A stretch of DNA of 64,000 bases. Origin: Bugula neritina. Its lineage: Eukaryota > Bryozoa > Gymnolaemata > Cheilostomatida > Bugulidae. The translations under genes were made by a program, and so were the position numbers. The notes under the pieces are model-generated. The model ran no database searches. It was not told the origin of the DNA and saw only the letters and a list, made by a program, of their open reading frames with translations. Shown one piece after another: positions 36,751-49,200 of the stretch; within the stretch, counting starts at the first letter, position 1, and the number at the start of each line of letters is the position of its first letter. The stretch lies in the NCBI GenBank assembly GCA_964035545.1, contig OZ037767.1:6500207-6564206 (forward strand), written 5' to 3'.

Positions 36751-38716
36751 CTATAAATCTAATCCATGAACTTCTATCTCATAAATACTGATTCTGCTAT
36801 TACTTTCAGCAGCAGTTACTCTCACATATCTTCCATACATTCTGGGATGACAGCTAACTAAAATAATAGCTGTTTGTATTTGTCCAGGAAGGTAGCCACA
36901 CATCTTGTCTTCTGGTAGATCTCCAAAATTGATGTCATCTTCACCAACCATCACAGTGGCATTAGCTAAAATGTTGTTTTTTCCTGCAATGTATCAAAGT
37001 TTCTATAATAGCTGTACAATAGGTAAATATTGAACTTCAGCAAAGGATTGCTATTCACACTAGTAGCAAATAACGATGACTCACTGGTATTGGTACACTC
37101 TGATCTCTGCCAGATTTTTACTCCATAAATATAGTAGAAGATGGTCAGATCTATCTGTATCCAAGGTGAGTTCTCAACTCTTGAATAAACAAGGCTAGAG
37201 TCTTCTGCTATGTGGTGCTGAGAGGGAAGATACAATCCATCAACAGCATTGATTGCCTTCAAATTATCAGGTTGGTGCACACTGGACAGTGAAGCATTGC
37301 CTTCTACATACATGTAGATACCAGTCAGTAGTGAAAATGTTGAAAATGACACAAAAATGCTTTAAATAACATGTATGTTGACAATGAATGTTTTATTGTG
37401 GTGCATTTTATTTTAAAAACATAGCACAAGTAAAAAGCTAGTATCAGCTGATAAAAGATAAACAACATACTAAGCAGTTTAGCCTACAAACCTCTTGCTA
37501 AAGTGGTAGAGACGTCATATACTTCCACACAACCAATGTAACTCTTTTTAACAAGACACAGTCTACCAGTCTGCTCTGTATAGTTCACTACATTTGGTAC
37601 ATCAGATTGAAAGCAAGTTGATGTGTTGTTGTCATATGACATGGCAGCACATGATTGGTTAGATTCACAGAGGTTCTGACACGCCTCCCATGAGGAAACC
37701 TCAACCTGACTGTTGTAGATGACTACATCTGTGAACACTTGGTTGGTGTCGTAGATGTTGCCTAAAACAATGCAAAATAATTTAATTCAATTTTAAAGTG
37801 CCACATAATAAGATTTTGCTTCTTCTTGATTTTATGCAGAACATGACTTTTAAATGATCACCTATTTTGGTCATGAAAAACACTGAAATTAAAACAAAAA
37901 AAGTTTATATCAAACAATCCTTTGACATTTTTATTGTCTAATAAAGAACAACTTTTACCCAATTTGATTTTCAAAGCAATAAATTTTGTGTACTGTCTGC
38001 TTGTTTCTACTTGCCAATTATTAACTATAAATAATATGCAGAAGTATCTTATTTGTAACCTTTGTGCTGATTTACTGATTGTGCGTTGCCTAATTCAGTT
38101 ATTAGCATGTTAGGTAGAATTACATCATTAAGTAAATAACATATTTATATATACCAATATTTGAAAGATTTCTTTCAAAATAAATCAGTTCATCAGTATT
38201 TCCATTCTGGGGTTGTCCAAGCTTTTTATCTAATAACTTGCATCTGTTCAGGGGTGAGGAAAAAACTCCAGCTTTACACTCACAGCTGTGGTGACTACAC
38301 TGAACCATACACTCAACCAATGATCGTGCTAAAAAACAAACATCTATAATAATTTGAAGCAATAAAAATAATATCGGATCGTTTACAGTAAATCAACCAA
38401 CTGTAAGGAGAGGTTATATAACTGCAGTCAAGCTGTATTAGTAAATCTCTCCATATTAAAATATCTACTGTTACTTTATTCTTACCAACTTTATTGCATC
38501 ATTAAAAACAATATAGCCAATTCACAATGGTTGGTATCTTTGTTACAGTGAATCTATTGTTACTATATTCTTACCTGTTTGAGATTTCAACAGTAGAGTT
38601 TGAATACTTTTTTCACTGGAAATCGTCCTAATACTACAATGAACCTTACCAACATTTTTAACAGCTGGAATAAGTGAAAACTGAATAATCAACAAGAAAT
38701 AAATAGTAAATTTCAT
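36751..38716 (-). CDS. Secreted PAN/apple plus galactose-binding-like protein
   Basis: Five exons: 38716-38575, 38328-38155, 37761-37492, 37303-37085, 36965-36751, all with phase-1 junctions; 339 residues. ATG at 38716 begins a signal peptide (MKFTIYFLLIIQFSLIPA). Exons 1-2 and exon 3 look like two PAN/apple-type modules with paired cysteines (SLVECMVQCSHHSCECKAGV; WEACQNLCESNQSCAAMSYD). Exons 4-5 form a discoidin/fucolectin-like beta-sandwich: AINAVDG, SPWIQIDL, YGVKIWQRSEC, and GRYVRVTAAES with EIEVHG at the end. Uniform phase-1 introns are typical of shuffled extracellular modules. A secreted carbohydrate- or matrix-binding protein, perhaps a lectin of immunity or mucus, is inferred. F5/8C and F-type lectin (FTP) folds cannot be separated by eye. 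Confidence 0.82.
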
Positions 38717-38790
38717 GATTAGCAACTGAAATGATCTTCCAGCTTTTGCTGCCTCCTGCTAAATAGTTATGTTATGTTATGAGAGCAGGG

Positions 38791-38797
38791 ATTTATA
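38791..38797 (-). promoter_or_regulatory. TATA box of PAN/galactose-binding gene
   Basis: TATAAAT on the minus strand, about 75 bp upstream of the ATG. It would place the start near 38765 and leave a leader of about 50 bases. Confidence 0.5.
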
Positions 38798-38799
38798 AA

Positions 38800-39399
38800 T
38801 CTATGTAGTCTATTCTCCAGAGAGTGACCAAGTATAGTGTATGCATGTTGCTGCTAGCAAGCAATATAAGTAACAACCGTACTGCACTACCAACACATAA
38901 CTAATTTAGAACTGGCTGTAACTATATTTTAAATATTTCACAAACCTAGCTACAAAATAACCATAGCATTAAAAATTAAAAATACATTATAAATTGCATA
39001 ATTATTAAAGATGCAGTAGGTTTATTAATAGATAATTTTAACAGGTGTGTTGCACTAAGGAACACCAATTTAGAGTTTGAAATTCTTTTGTAACTCTTCT
39101 GGAACTAACAACTACAGAATTACCTAAACATTAAAAATTAAAACTATGAAAAATTTAATCAGCACTGTATTTTTGATTGCAGCAATCATTCTTCATTGCA
39201 GATAAAATTGTGCAAACACAATTGCAGTCTAAATCAAGTTATACAGTTATAAAGCATTGGACTTAAATAAATTTTTTTCAATACTAGATATCAACAGCTA
39301 CTATAGTAAAAAGCCTTTCTGTTAAAATCATCACCTTTTTGCAAGTTATGTAATTAAAAGATAAAAAATAATATTATATAATGATGTCATATTTCACTC

Positions 39400-39443
<44 letters not shown>

Positions 39444-40384
39444 GCGTCTAACTGGGAAACTTCCAAGTGGGAAATTTAGCCTAGCATCTAACTGGGATGA
39501 CACCAAACTTCATCTCACTGCATGCTAGTCCAGTATCAGAATGTAGTATATCCACAGCCTCACAGTTTAAATCAAAGGTGTCCAACCTTTTCAGACCAAG
39601 GGCATATTTAAGTTTGTGAATTTTATCTGATATTTGTTGGTTGGGCTTTTTGTTTATTTTAAAGAAAGTTTTTAACAACCGGAATTAAAGGTAAAAGTTT
39701 TTTAGCTTGTTGAAATTGGAAACGGACTTTGCTTCCTATACGTAGATATACTTTAGCAATTATTGTTATGGTAAACTGATATTGAAACTTATGAATGCAT
39801 ATTAAAGACACATCTGCTATTCAAATTTCAAAAATATTATTCTATTTAACTACTCCGATATGCTTCAGTTGCTCGAGTTAACTACTACACATTTTAGCCC
39901 CAAATCATAGAGTAATGCGTAACATTTTACTTACTGTTGATTTATTAAGAATCACTCTCTTTGCCCACATGACATCACCTTTACTAAACATAGAGAAATC
40001 ACAGATCACATACATGGCTAGCTTTTGAAGTAGAAATAGTATCTTGAGTAGCAAAATATCACATCCAACTTATTCGTCTGCTGTGAAGTTTGTGACTTTA
40101 TGTCACGAGGTTATGATGTCCATTGTCAAGTTTACGGTGGAGCCATTGTTGCTTATATTGTTATAAAACAGCCATAATATAATAATTATGTTAGTTATTT
40201 ACGTTTTAATTTTTAGGTGATTGTGTAAGAGGATTATTGCATTCCAATTTAGCATAATTTGATATTTTGAAAGTCATGCATTTTCTGAACCCCCTCAATG
40301 TTTTACATCATGTGCAGTTATTTCTTTATGCTTTTCTCAAAATATAGCTTACCCATTATGTAAGTTATTTATTCATTATTTTAA
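38800..40384. other. Intergenic, no gene seen
   Basis: About 1.6 kb of AT-rich DNA with a pure (TA)n array at 39406-39442. The last few hundred bases may belong to the decayed LINE that follows, but no conserved motif is readable before about 40385. Confidence 0.5.
39406..39442. repeat. (TA)n microsatellite
   Basis: About 18 uninterrupted TA units. Confidence 0.95.
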
Positions 40385-41500
40385 CATTGGAAAAGTGCCT
40401 GACCAATTAAGATCAGCAAAGATATTTCCATTGTTTAAAAGATCGGTTCTCTCAATGAATATGGAAACTATCGCCCTATATATCAATTTTGCCAGTTTTC
40501 AGCAAATAAAATCTTGGAAAAAATTGTCATCAACCAACAAATCTTACATTATTTGGAAACTACAAATATAATTTTTTTTCCAACCAATTTGAATTCAGAT
40601 GTGGTAGAGGTACATCAAATGCTGTTTTAATGTTCACCAATCACATTCTTGAATCTTTTGACAAAAGCGAATGTGTTCTTGGTATATTTATTGATCTTTG
40701 TAAAGCATTCAACACCATTGATCACATTATACTTAGTAAAAAATTAAAGCAATATAATTTCAGCGACTTAGCCATTCAGTAGATTCAAGATTATTTAACA
40801 AACAGAACCCAGATAACTAAAATAAATGAATCCTTTTCCAAAACTAGTACTATAACATGTGGTGTACCTCAAGGCTCCATGTCGGGTTCAACTCTATTTC
40901 TAGCATACATCATTGATCTTTTTCTCAATTTAAAATATCTAACTCCCATACTGTATGCAGATGACACAAATCTGTTTTTTAAATCTAGGAACCTCAATTA
41001 TGCATTTTCTGAAATCAGTTATGACTTAGTACAACTTAATAAATGGTGTCAAACAAATAAACTAACTATAAACTATGACAAAACCTGCTACATGAAATTT
41101 AAAAACCATCAAAATAAGTTTATTTTTGATCAAAGTCCAAGTTTAAATGATATGAATATTGAAGAGGTTGATGAGATAAAATTTCTTGGAGTAGTAATTG
41201 ATAAGCATTTAAGCACACATGCCAACAAATTGCTAAGAGGTCTTAAACCTGCAGCTGGTCTTTTTTATCGTTTAAGTAATTTTGTTCCTAAAAAAGTTTT
41301 AACATTGTTGTATTATTCATTCATACACTCTAAGTTATGCTACTCCATTGAATCCTGGGGAAATACATCTAGAGTTCATCTTCAAAGGTTGATTCAGTTT
41401 CAAAAGGAAATTGTAAAAGTAATTAATCGCAAACCTCACATTATAAAGATACTAATTTTAAATATATTTTATTCATGTTTGCAGAGAGTTATGATTTTAT
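40385..41500 (+). mobile_element. Decayed LINE (CR1/Jockey-like) reverse transcriptase
   Basis: A non-LTR retrotransposon RT domain can be read in order: KVPDQLRSAKIFPLFK and NYGNYRP (start), FIDLCKAFNTIDH (first catalytic Asp), GVPQGS, YADDTN (catalytic pair, 40954-40971) and FLGVVID. It is dead: the 5' part needs frame changes near 40440-40620, a TAG interrupts it at 40780-40782, and the usual W..HI segment after FLGVVID is deleted. The 3' 207 codons (40879-41502) are still open. Endonuclease and ORF1 are absent, so it is a 5'-truncated copy, as is usual for LINEs. The clade call is tentative. Confidence 0.85.
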
Positions 41501-41689
41501 AGTTTGCCTTTTGTTAGGCGAGTGCTCACCAAGTGCATTTTTCTTCTTTAGAAACATTAACTTTTCATAATTCAACAGCTATTCTTTCATAGCTCTGCTG
41601 GGGCTAAAAACTGCAGAATCACCACAAGTTATAGCACCATTTTCAATTATAAGAATCAATTAAGCACCATACACATGTTCACTTGCTGA

Positions 41690-41880
41690 TTGAAATACTG
41701 AAAGTTCTTTAAGGGCAGAAAACTCCTTCCTATTTCATTAATAATTGTTGATTTCCTTCAGACATGAATTGCTCTTCTGTGTTTCTGTATTCCATCTGAT
41801 TGACAGGGGCCAACTGCTTTTCTATATTAATTAATTTCGGTTTGAGAATATCTATTAGGTAAAGCCTAACAATTGTATAT
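41690..41880 (-). pseudogene. Decayed copy of NR2E-like LBD exon 6
   Basis: This stretch matches 23026-23230, a coding exon plus the intron flank of the NR2E-like gene, in the same orientation. Shared blocks include GCTGATTGAAATACTGAAAG, TTCTTTAAG.GCAGAAAACTCC, TCTGTATTCCATCTGA and GCCAACTGCTTTTCTA. An internal deletion of about a dozen bases plus smaller indels break the frame, and the donor is altered. Because intron sequence is included, it is a DNA-level duplicate rather than a processed copy. Confidence 0.88.
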
Positions 41881-43029
41881 GATGACTAGTATAAATAACA
41901 ACATTGTTCCTTAAATTTACTTATTAATTTACAGCTAAATTGTTTTTATTGGCTAATCAATGGCTTTTTTTAATATTTTGACAAATTTGACTATGAAATT
42001 TCTTAGAAAGTTATAATTTTATACGCTATACTATTATAATGCATTACACCATTATAATTTTATTAATATAATTATTGCAGGATGGCTTCATTGGTAAGAA
42101 TAAACTCTATATATAATTGTTGTTCTTAACCATAGAGCTAGTGAACACTAATTGACATGATAATTAATCAAAGTTTACACTTTATGTCATCTACACATAA
42201 GTAGTATACGTACAACGTGCATGCACTAGCAAGTTGTGTAATACTAGGAAGTTATCATCTCCTTAATATTGCTGCTATAAGCAACTCCACCTTATACTCA
42301 TATTGTTAGTGTCTTTTTTAATTTCTTTTTTTCAGAAAGTATCAACACACAATGACACTTATTCTAGTTTTAGCTAATACAAAAATGTTTAATACCAAAG
42401 CAGAAGTCAGAGCACACTAGAGGAAGAATGTATCTTAGTTGAGTAATACAGTACTTCACTCCAGTGTCACTTTCATCTATAGTTAATTAAGTTAATATAT
42501 GTGTGGTTATTTTCGTTATTTAAAGCATCATTACACAATGCAACAAGGTGGTAGTTTACTCCTAGTTCACTATTATATCAAATTGAATATTCGGTGGCTC
42601 TGGTGATATTCTGAATAGTGTTGATTCAGTAAAATCTCCAAACATTTTTTACAAACAAGATACTTCTCAAATAATTTTATTGCTAGTGTTTTACTTAATT
42701 AAAATTTGCTAGACGTCAAATCTCATCAAATTTGCGTTTGACCCTTTAATTATTTATTACAACATTGCTTTGATACATTCTATAGACAAAACTGTGAAAA
42801 GAATTTAAATATTTATGGAACATTTTACAAATAAAAATAGTTTCACAATTTCAGAATAAAATAACTGCATATCCATATTGAAAGGTAGTATTGCTGCATT
42901 CTATTTGAATAAAAATGGTAATATTCTTTAATTGCAATACTCATAATAAACATGTTGAAAAAAGCATAAAATACAGCTCACAACAGCTGTTATATAGAGG
43001 CTACATATACTGTATAATCAAATGCTTTC
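41881..43029. other. Intergenic, no gene seen
   Basis: About 1.1 kb of AT-rich DNA downstream of the receptor gene, with no supported exon. Part may be 3' UTR of the minus-strand 7TM receptor. Confidence 0.45.
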
Positions 43030-43245
43030 CTTAAATTTCTAACTGTTGTTAGCTAATAAAATACATTCTAACTTGCTATTGGCTATCACAACACATTTCT
43101 AAATCATTATTGGCTATAATTAAAATACATTTCTATCTTATTGGCTATTAAAACTCATTCTAACTTGTTATTGGCTATCACAATACATTTTAACTTGCTA
43201 TTGGGTATCACAGTACATTTAAAGCTGGCTATTAGTTATCGCAAC
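43030..43245. repeat. ~34-bp tandem repeat abutting 7TM receptor stop codon
   Basis: About six copies built on CTAACTTGCTATTGGCTATC followed by ACAATACATTT, with length variants. The most degenerate copy (GGCTATTAGTTATCGCAAC) spans the stop codon of the receptor on the minus strand, so the repeat forms the start of its 3' UTR. Confidence 0.85.
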
Positions 43246-46200
43246 TTTTTCCAACAAGATTAAATTGTTCCTTCTGTGGGGAAGAAGCGGATAAATTAGT
43301 GGAATTTGTTGAGTTTACTAAAGAGTTGAATTTGAATCTCACTTTCCTTAAATTTTTCAAAGTCACCAGCTGAGCAATCACTACATTCACACCTTGTGAT
43401 GTCATAAAAATCTTTACAATTGTCCATAAAGCTTGCTGATGAGGTCCTTCTATTTCACTAAAGATTATGAGTATCCAATGAACACCGAATACTATTTGAA
43501 GTTTAATTACAGTTATTACTTTTCTCTGCAGTTCATTTTTTCTTTGACTTGTAATCTTGTTACCTTCTTTGATAATTTTATAGGTAGCAATAGCGCAAAA
43601 ACTTACATTAATCAAAATCAACAAATAGATAGGACCAGTAAAAACTAGGAGCCTAATCCAGCCAGTAGCTATGAAGCAGAGCGAGTCCCCGAATACAGGG
43701 TAGAGACCTCTGATTTCCAAACAATCAAAAATATAAGAGAATATGACCAATACGACAGGAGTAGCCCAAGCAAATGAAGCATATCGAAGGTAAGTTTTCC
43801 AACCACGATCTTGGGCGATAGAAAATGAAATGATACCTTTTAGGATCCAAAACCCAATGCTAGTTGTCCAAGTATGCGAGGAGAGAAAAAAGTAATGACT
43901 AAAGGTTGCGATAAATCGGCATGAATTCTTATTGCCAGTTTGATCAATTAAACAAAGAAATATCAGGCCACCTACAACTGTCAGAAGGGAGCTGATAACG
44001 AAATTACCAGTTACTGTTTTTTTAAGCTTCACAAAATAATATACTGTGTAGATTGTGGCAGCAGCAATAGAAAATGCTGTTATTATATAATCATGGATAC
44101 TCAGTGAAAAATCTGGCACCAATGCTGTACAGACCTGTATGTCCTCCCCAACCAACAAATAATCGTCATGTGTAAAATTGTCTGCTGGGCTGTAAAGCTG
44201 ACGGTTTTTGCAAATAAGTAATGGAGAAAGTGCTTGTTTGTCGACATTTGTATATTCAGCACATTTGTTTGAAGCTGCATGAAGTGGAGAAAATATAGCT
44301 TCAATAGATGAAAAAGTTGAATCTCCAATTGGATCTATTGGAATTACGAATTCAAAGCTTGTAGTATTATAGGAGATTGCAATTGAGTTAAGAAATACCG
44401 CCTGCTTTTCAAAAGGTATATTTCCTGTAGACGAAGATAGCGCACTAAAGGCTGAACTGGTCAAGCATGACGATGATGGAGGATCACTTTTACAACTCAA
44501 CAAAGCATTTGGAGCACAATGAATACTTGGAGCTATAAATGCTACACCTTTAAATCTTTCATATACAGGCTGACAATTCGCTAGATCTTCAAGCTGGCAC
44601 TCTAAGCAGGTACTTTCAGAGTTATTACTCACGGTGTAGTATAAGCTTGACGGGCAGATTTCTTTAGCGTAAGATGACATTTCATTGGATTCTGGTGAGA
44701 GTTGCTGATGATCACAGAAGTTTCCAGCAAATTTGATTGGCAAACATTCACCTGTCTGAATGTCAAGAACCGACTGACAATCACACTGCGAAAGTTGGGC
44801 ACTGATAGTTTCACACGTATCATGTCTCGAAAGAAAGTTGCGAGAGAGAAGAATTGAATCAGAATCTATATTACATGTACGGTTGTTTAAATCTATTTGA
44901 TAGACAACTAGGAATTTGCTCACACTAAATGTATAATTTACAACTGTGCTAATATCTTCCTGTTTATGCACTAGTTGAAGACTTGGTTTGGGGTTGCAGC
45001 CAAGCCAAGCAGCACCGTGGCAACTAGCACAGTAGCTGTTGCGAAACTTCCTTTTCTGCCCGTAAATTTTAAAATCAACATCGTAATTAGGGGAAATAAC
45101 TTGTATGAATATATGTAGCATTCTTTCAATAGACTTCTTCAGGCTGCTTCCTTCATAAACAAAGGATGTGGGAGAATCAGAGCACAGCTGAGAGATCTTC
45201 CAGTTCTGGGTTGATTTGGGACATGTTGAAATATACTCAGAAGAATCAATTCGACATCTACGAACTTCAGCAAACCCATCTGGAGGTAAATACTGCTTTA
45301 CATAACAGCTACAAACAAAATTAAAATGCCAATAGTTACGTGCCTAAAGATTTATATCTTCTAGTGAAATAAAAGCTATATAAAACCCACATGTGGGTTT
45401 ATATAGTTGTTATTTTTGTGCGACCTCCTGGTAGAAAGGGCCGTTTTATGCAGGCTATTGAGGTAAAGGAGCAATTATGGCAATTCCCTTCTAATCATCA
45501 TACCAAATAGCCTTTCTCAGGGATTGAAGCACTGGCCTAGTGTTTATACTAAGCCAGTACTCTAACCCCTGAATCATGGCTGCTCTCCAAAAGCTATATA
45601 TTCTTTACATAGTTGCTTTAACAAAAATAATACAGATCTGAAAATACCTGGCTATATCAAGTTGCTCAATAGTTGGATCATTTCTAAGCGTGTCAATCAG
45701 ATTGTAAAACTCATCATCCAAATTTATATTTAGTGGCAATCTACATTCATCGTTGGCTACTTGTATGCACCCAACATCTACTCTCCAGAATCTGAAGTTG
45801 GTGACGTCATGGCACATAGCACAGTACAAATTAGCATACCTAAAAACAGATTTGCTAAAGCTCTTACTGCATGGATGATGAAAATATTAGAAAAAGCTGT
45901 TCCCTAAAACATTATAACACTATATTAGTCTATCGGACCAGATTTTAGCTCATTGAAGCCTTTTATCAATGATTTGTACAGCTTTAAAAAAAATCAAGTT
46001 TAAAAAGGCGTAAATATGTATATTATTATACAATTTTACAAAATTGAGATTCAAAGTTGTCATGTTAAATTATTTTTCCGCAATACGTTCAAAATATAAA
46101 TGACCTGTGACTACATAATAGCATCAAAACTTCTTTCTCAACACGCAACGTAAAAGCTAACTAATATGTTATAGGTTGAAGCTCTTTGTAATTTTTGTTT

Positions 46201-49200
46201 GATATGCAATTGCATTAAATATTGATCCTTTTCCAGTAAAATCTGGATCAGTGACAAAAAGTGAGCTGCATGCTTACTGCTGGGAAAAGCCAAAGCATGG
46301 CAATAACATTACATCCCTATGAGCCTCCTACCATGAACAATATCAACAGCAGTATTGGTGTAATCTTGCTGCTTTACAACTAGTGAAAAATTCTAGTTTT
46401 TCATAAGACTTGTTGGTTGTTGGTAGGGCATAAAGCCCTGCAGGCATTTCTGTGGCAATAGTGTCAACATTTTCTATTTCTTTTTATCAAACCATTAACT
46501 ATTTTAGTTTGTTGTATATAGCCACTAACCATTTGTGTTGCAAGATGGTTAAATCATAATTGTTCTAGGTTTATGACTTCCATGTAACAGTACATACGCT
46601 ATAATACTAAGATTTTTAAAGAGACCACAACTTCAGAATTCAACTTTCTGCAGCTCCAATTAAACCTAGCGTGCTTTTATTTCTCCCCAATCAGTTTCTA
46701 TGGCTAAGAACATGCTACATATCATGTTAGGCGCTTGCTAGTAATACTTATGCCCGCATACAAAATGCAAGTTTCCATTCTAATAAGCTTAATAAAACTA
46801 GCTAACATTACACTTACAAAGCTGAATTGTTTTATTGTATTGCATCAATGTTAAGGTCAAAATAAGTACCCTGATGCTGCCAGAGAAGCAATATTAGAGC
46901 CTTTCAGACAACAGCATGTATTATCTAGTACCTTTAGTGAGCAGATCATTGGATACTATAACTACAAAAGTAACTTTCGGGCCTTTTATACATTATATAC
47001 ACTTAGCAAATATTACAGTTATATAACTTATTCTAGGTTCTTTTTTATCAGCAAACAACAAAATACGTGTAGATATACTAGAATATAACATTATATATGC
47101 ACAAACATAGCTACAGAGGTGACACACGAGTACAATCTGTATACAACTCACCTCAGACCAGTTTGTATGTCTGTCACCGGTACACTTGCTGTGTTGTGTC
47201 GATACCATGCTGGGAAGAAGGAAGGAGGCGTATGGAGGTTAGACTTGCAAAGATTTTCTATAGTTAAATTTGTATAGTCTTTGGGACAACCTCTGACTTC
47301 CATAACGCCCCATTCATAACCATCAAGGGTTGCTCCTTTTGCTAGATCCGACCTGTCATGAATGCACGCAAAGACTCCATGGTCAAGAGTTGAGTTGACC
47401 GTAGCCTGGTATGGAGAATCTTCACAGCAATCGTTGTAGTAAATACAAAACTTGTCACAGAAACAGTTGAGATGTTCTTCTGCAATTAGCCCTAGTTCTG
47501 CTGCCCTGCACTGACTGCGATATGCACAAGTTGAATGCGAATGCCATTGTAAATCATTCTCTTCGAATGCATTATGGGAACTCAAGCTATTCAATTCTAT
47601 GCATTTCCGTGTCCGTGGATCAAGAATATGGTCAAGACCACATCCTAGCTCTGTACATGTGTTTTCAAAATAATCTACACGCTGCACTATAAATTGATCA
47701 CAAATCTTTCTATTCATGCTATAGCATGACATTGATCCAAGATTCCAAACTGGGATAAACTGAGTTTGAGATTGTGCTAAGTCAGAAGCCATTAATAAGA
47801 TTCTTTCTTGGCAAAAGTTAAAGTAAGAATCAGCAAAAAATGAGCATGTAAAGTTAGCTCCAAGACTATTGAAGTCCGTGAAAGAAAATGTGGTATTAGG
47901 CATATTAAACAGTATAGGTCTGGTAATAACAATAGCTTCATTTAGAGAAATTGTTTTACTGTCAAATCGTCTTAGTTTTTTGCCTTTCCAATATAAAAGA
48001 AGAGAGGTCTCTGTATTATCCAGCATGCTAGGGTGTACTATATCATCTACACTTACACCATGGCATAAGGCACAAAATTGATTTCGGTATATGTGATTGG
48101 TTGACAAAACTTGTATGTAATTGGCAATCCCTTGTTCACAAAGAATTGTAATCTCACCATCCGCAGAGCTGGGACATTCTCTGATTGCATCAAAACAAAG
48201 GTCTGGAGAGTTTGGTGGCTGGTAGAGAACCTGGCAGGAGCTAAAATATAATTTGGTAGATGGTAGTGCTTTTTGAAGTCACAAATAGAAATCTGAAAAA
48301 TATTTGCAACTCATACTTAAAGATCACTATCTTCTGCTTATATTTTTTGCTTCACACGTGAAATAAAAAATATACAAGTTTAGCTTTCCTCTTCAAACCA
48401 AATTTTATGATAACTAAACAATCTTATATCCACTAACTGTTGGTCATTAAATAAAAGTGCTTTTAAAACAATTGAAAACACTTTTTTGAAATGCCTTAAA
48501 GCCAGTAGCAGCTATATAACAGATATATTAGATTACAAATTTTTGTAGCTAGCATAATATTATGTTCATAGCAAGGGAGAAAGAAATAATCATAATGAAA
48601 TTCATCACAACTGGAGGCACTTATGAATCATAAGCATTCATGTTTACCTTTCTATTAATTCCATCAATTTACTATGAGTTGGGAAGTTTTCTATGTAGTC
48701 GGTTGTACTTTCAGCGTCACAGTGTACCTGAGCAGGCCACCACTCTACCTTATTTACAGACTCATTTACCCGTTGCCTAAGGCCTTCGCCAATATTCCAC
48801 CAAACATTTTGCAGGTCAAAGGTCGTTTGAGGCAGAATCCCGTTGCACATGGCACAGTAAATGTTCTTATAACTCAACTCGTTTAGCACACCTCTCACTG
48901 GCCACCTCTCCAAGGATAGATCTGAAAGTAGCTCAAACTATAAGTGAATCAAAGTTTCTATATATTACACATATTTGTTTGCAGTGTATACAAGTGCTTT
49001 AAGTATGGGAGAACTGGTTGCTTTTAACTATTTTAAAGTTCATTTATACCTATCCTAAATTCAATCAAAAAATTAATTAGGCTAAGGGGGACAAGTTGAC
49101 TTTTAGACTAAAGCAATTTGATTTGAACTCAATTTGATTTCATCCAGTTTTTAACTAGTTGTTTTCATTCAAACATTCAAACATTTTTAAAACAGATGAG

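Noticed and set aside
38717-38725. Upstream TTG as start of the PAN/galactose-binding protein
   Set aside because: Animal initiation favours the ATG at 38716, which already gives a complete signal peptide.
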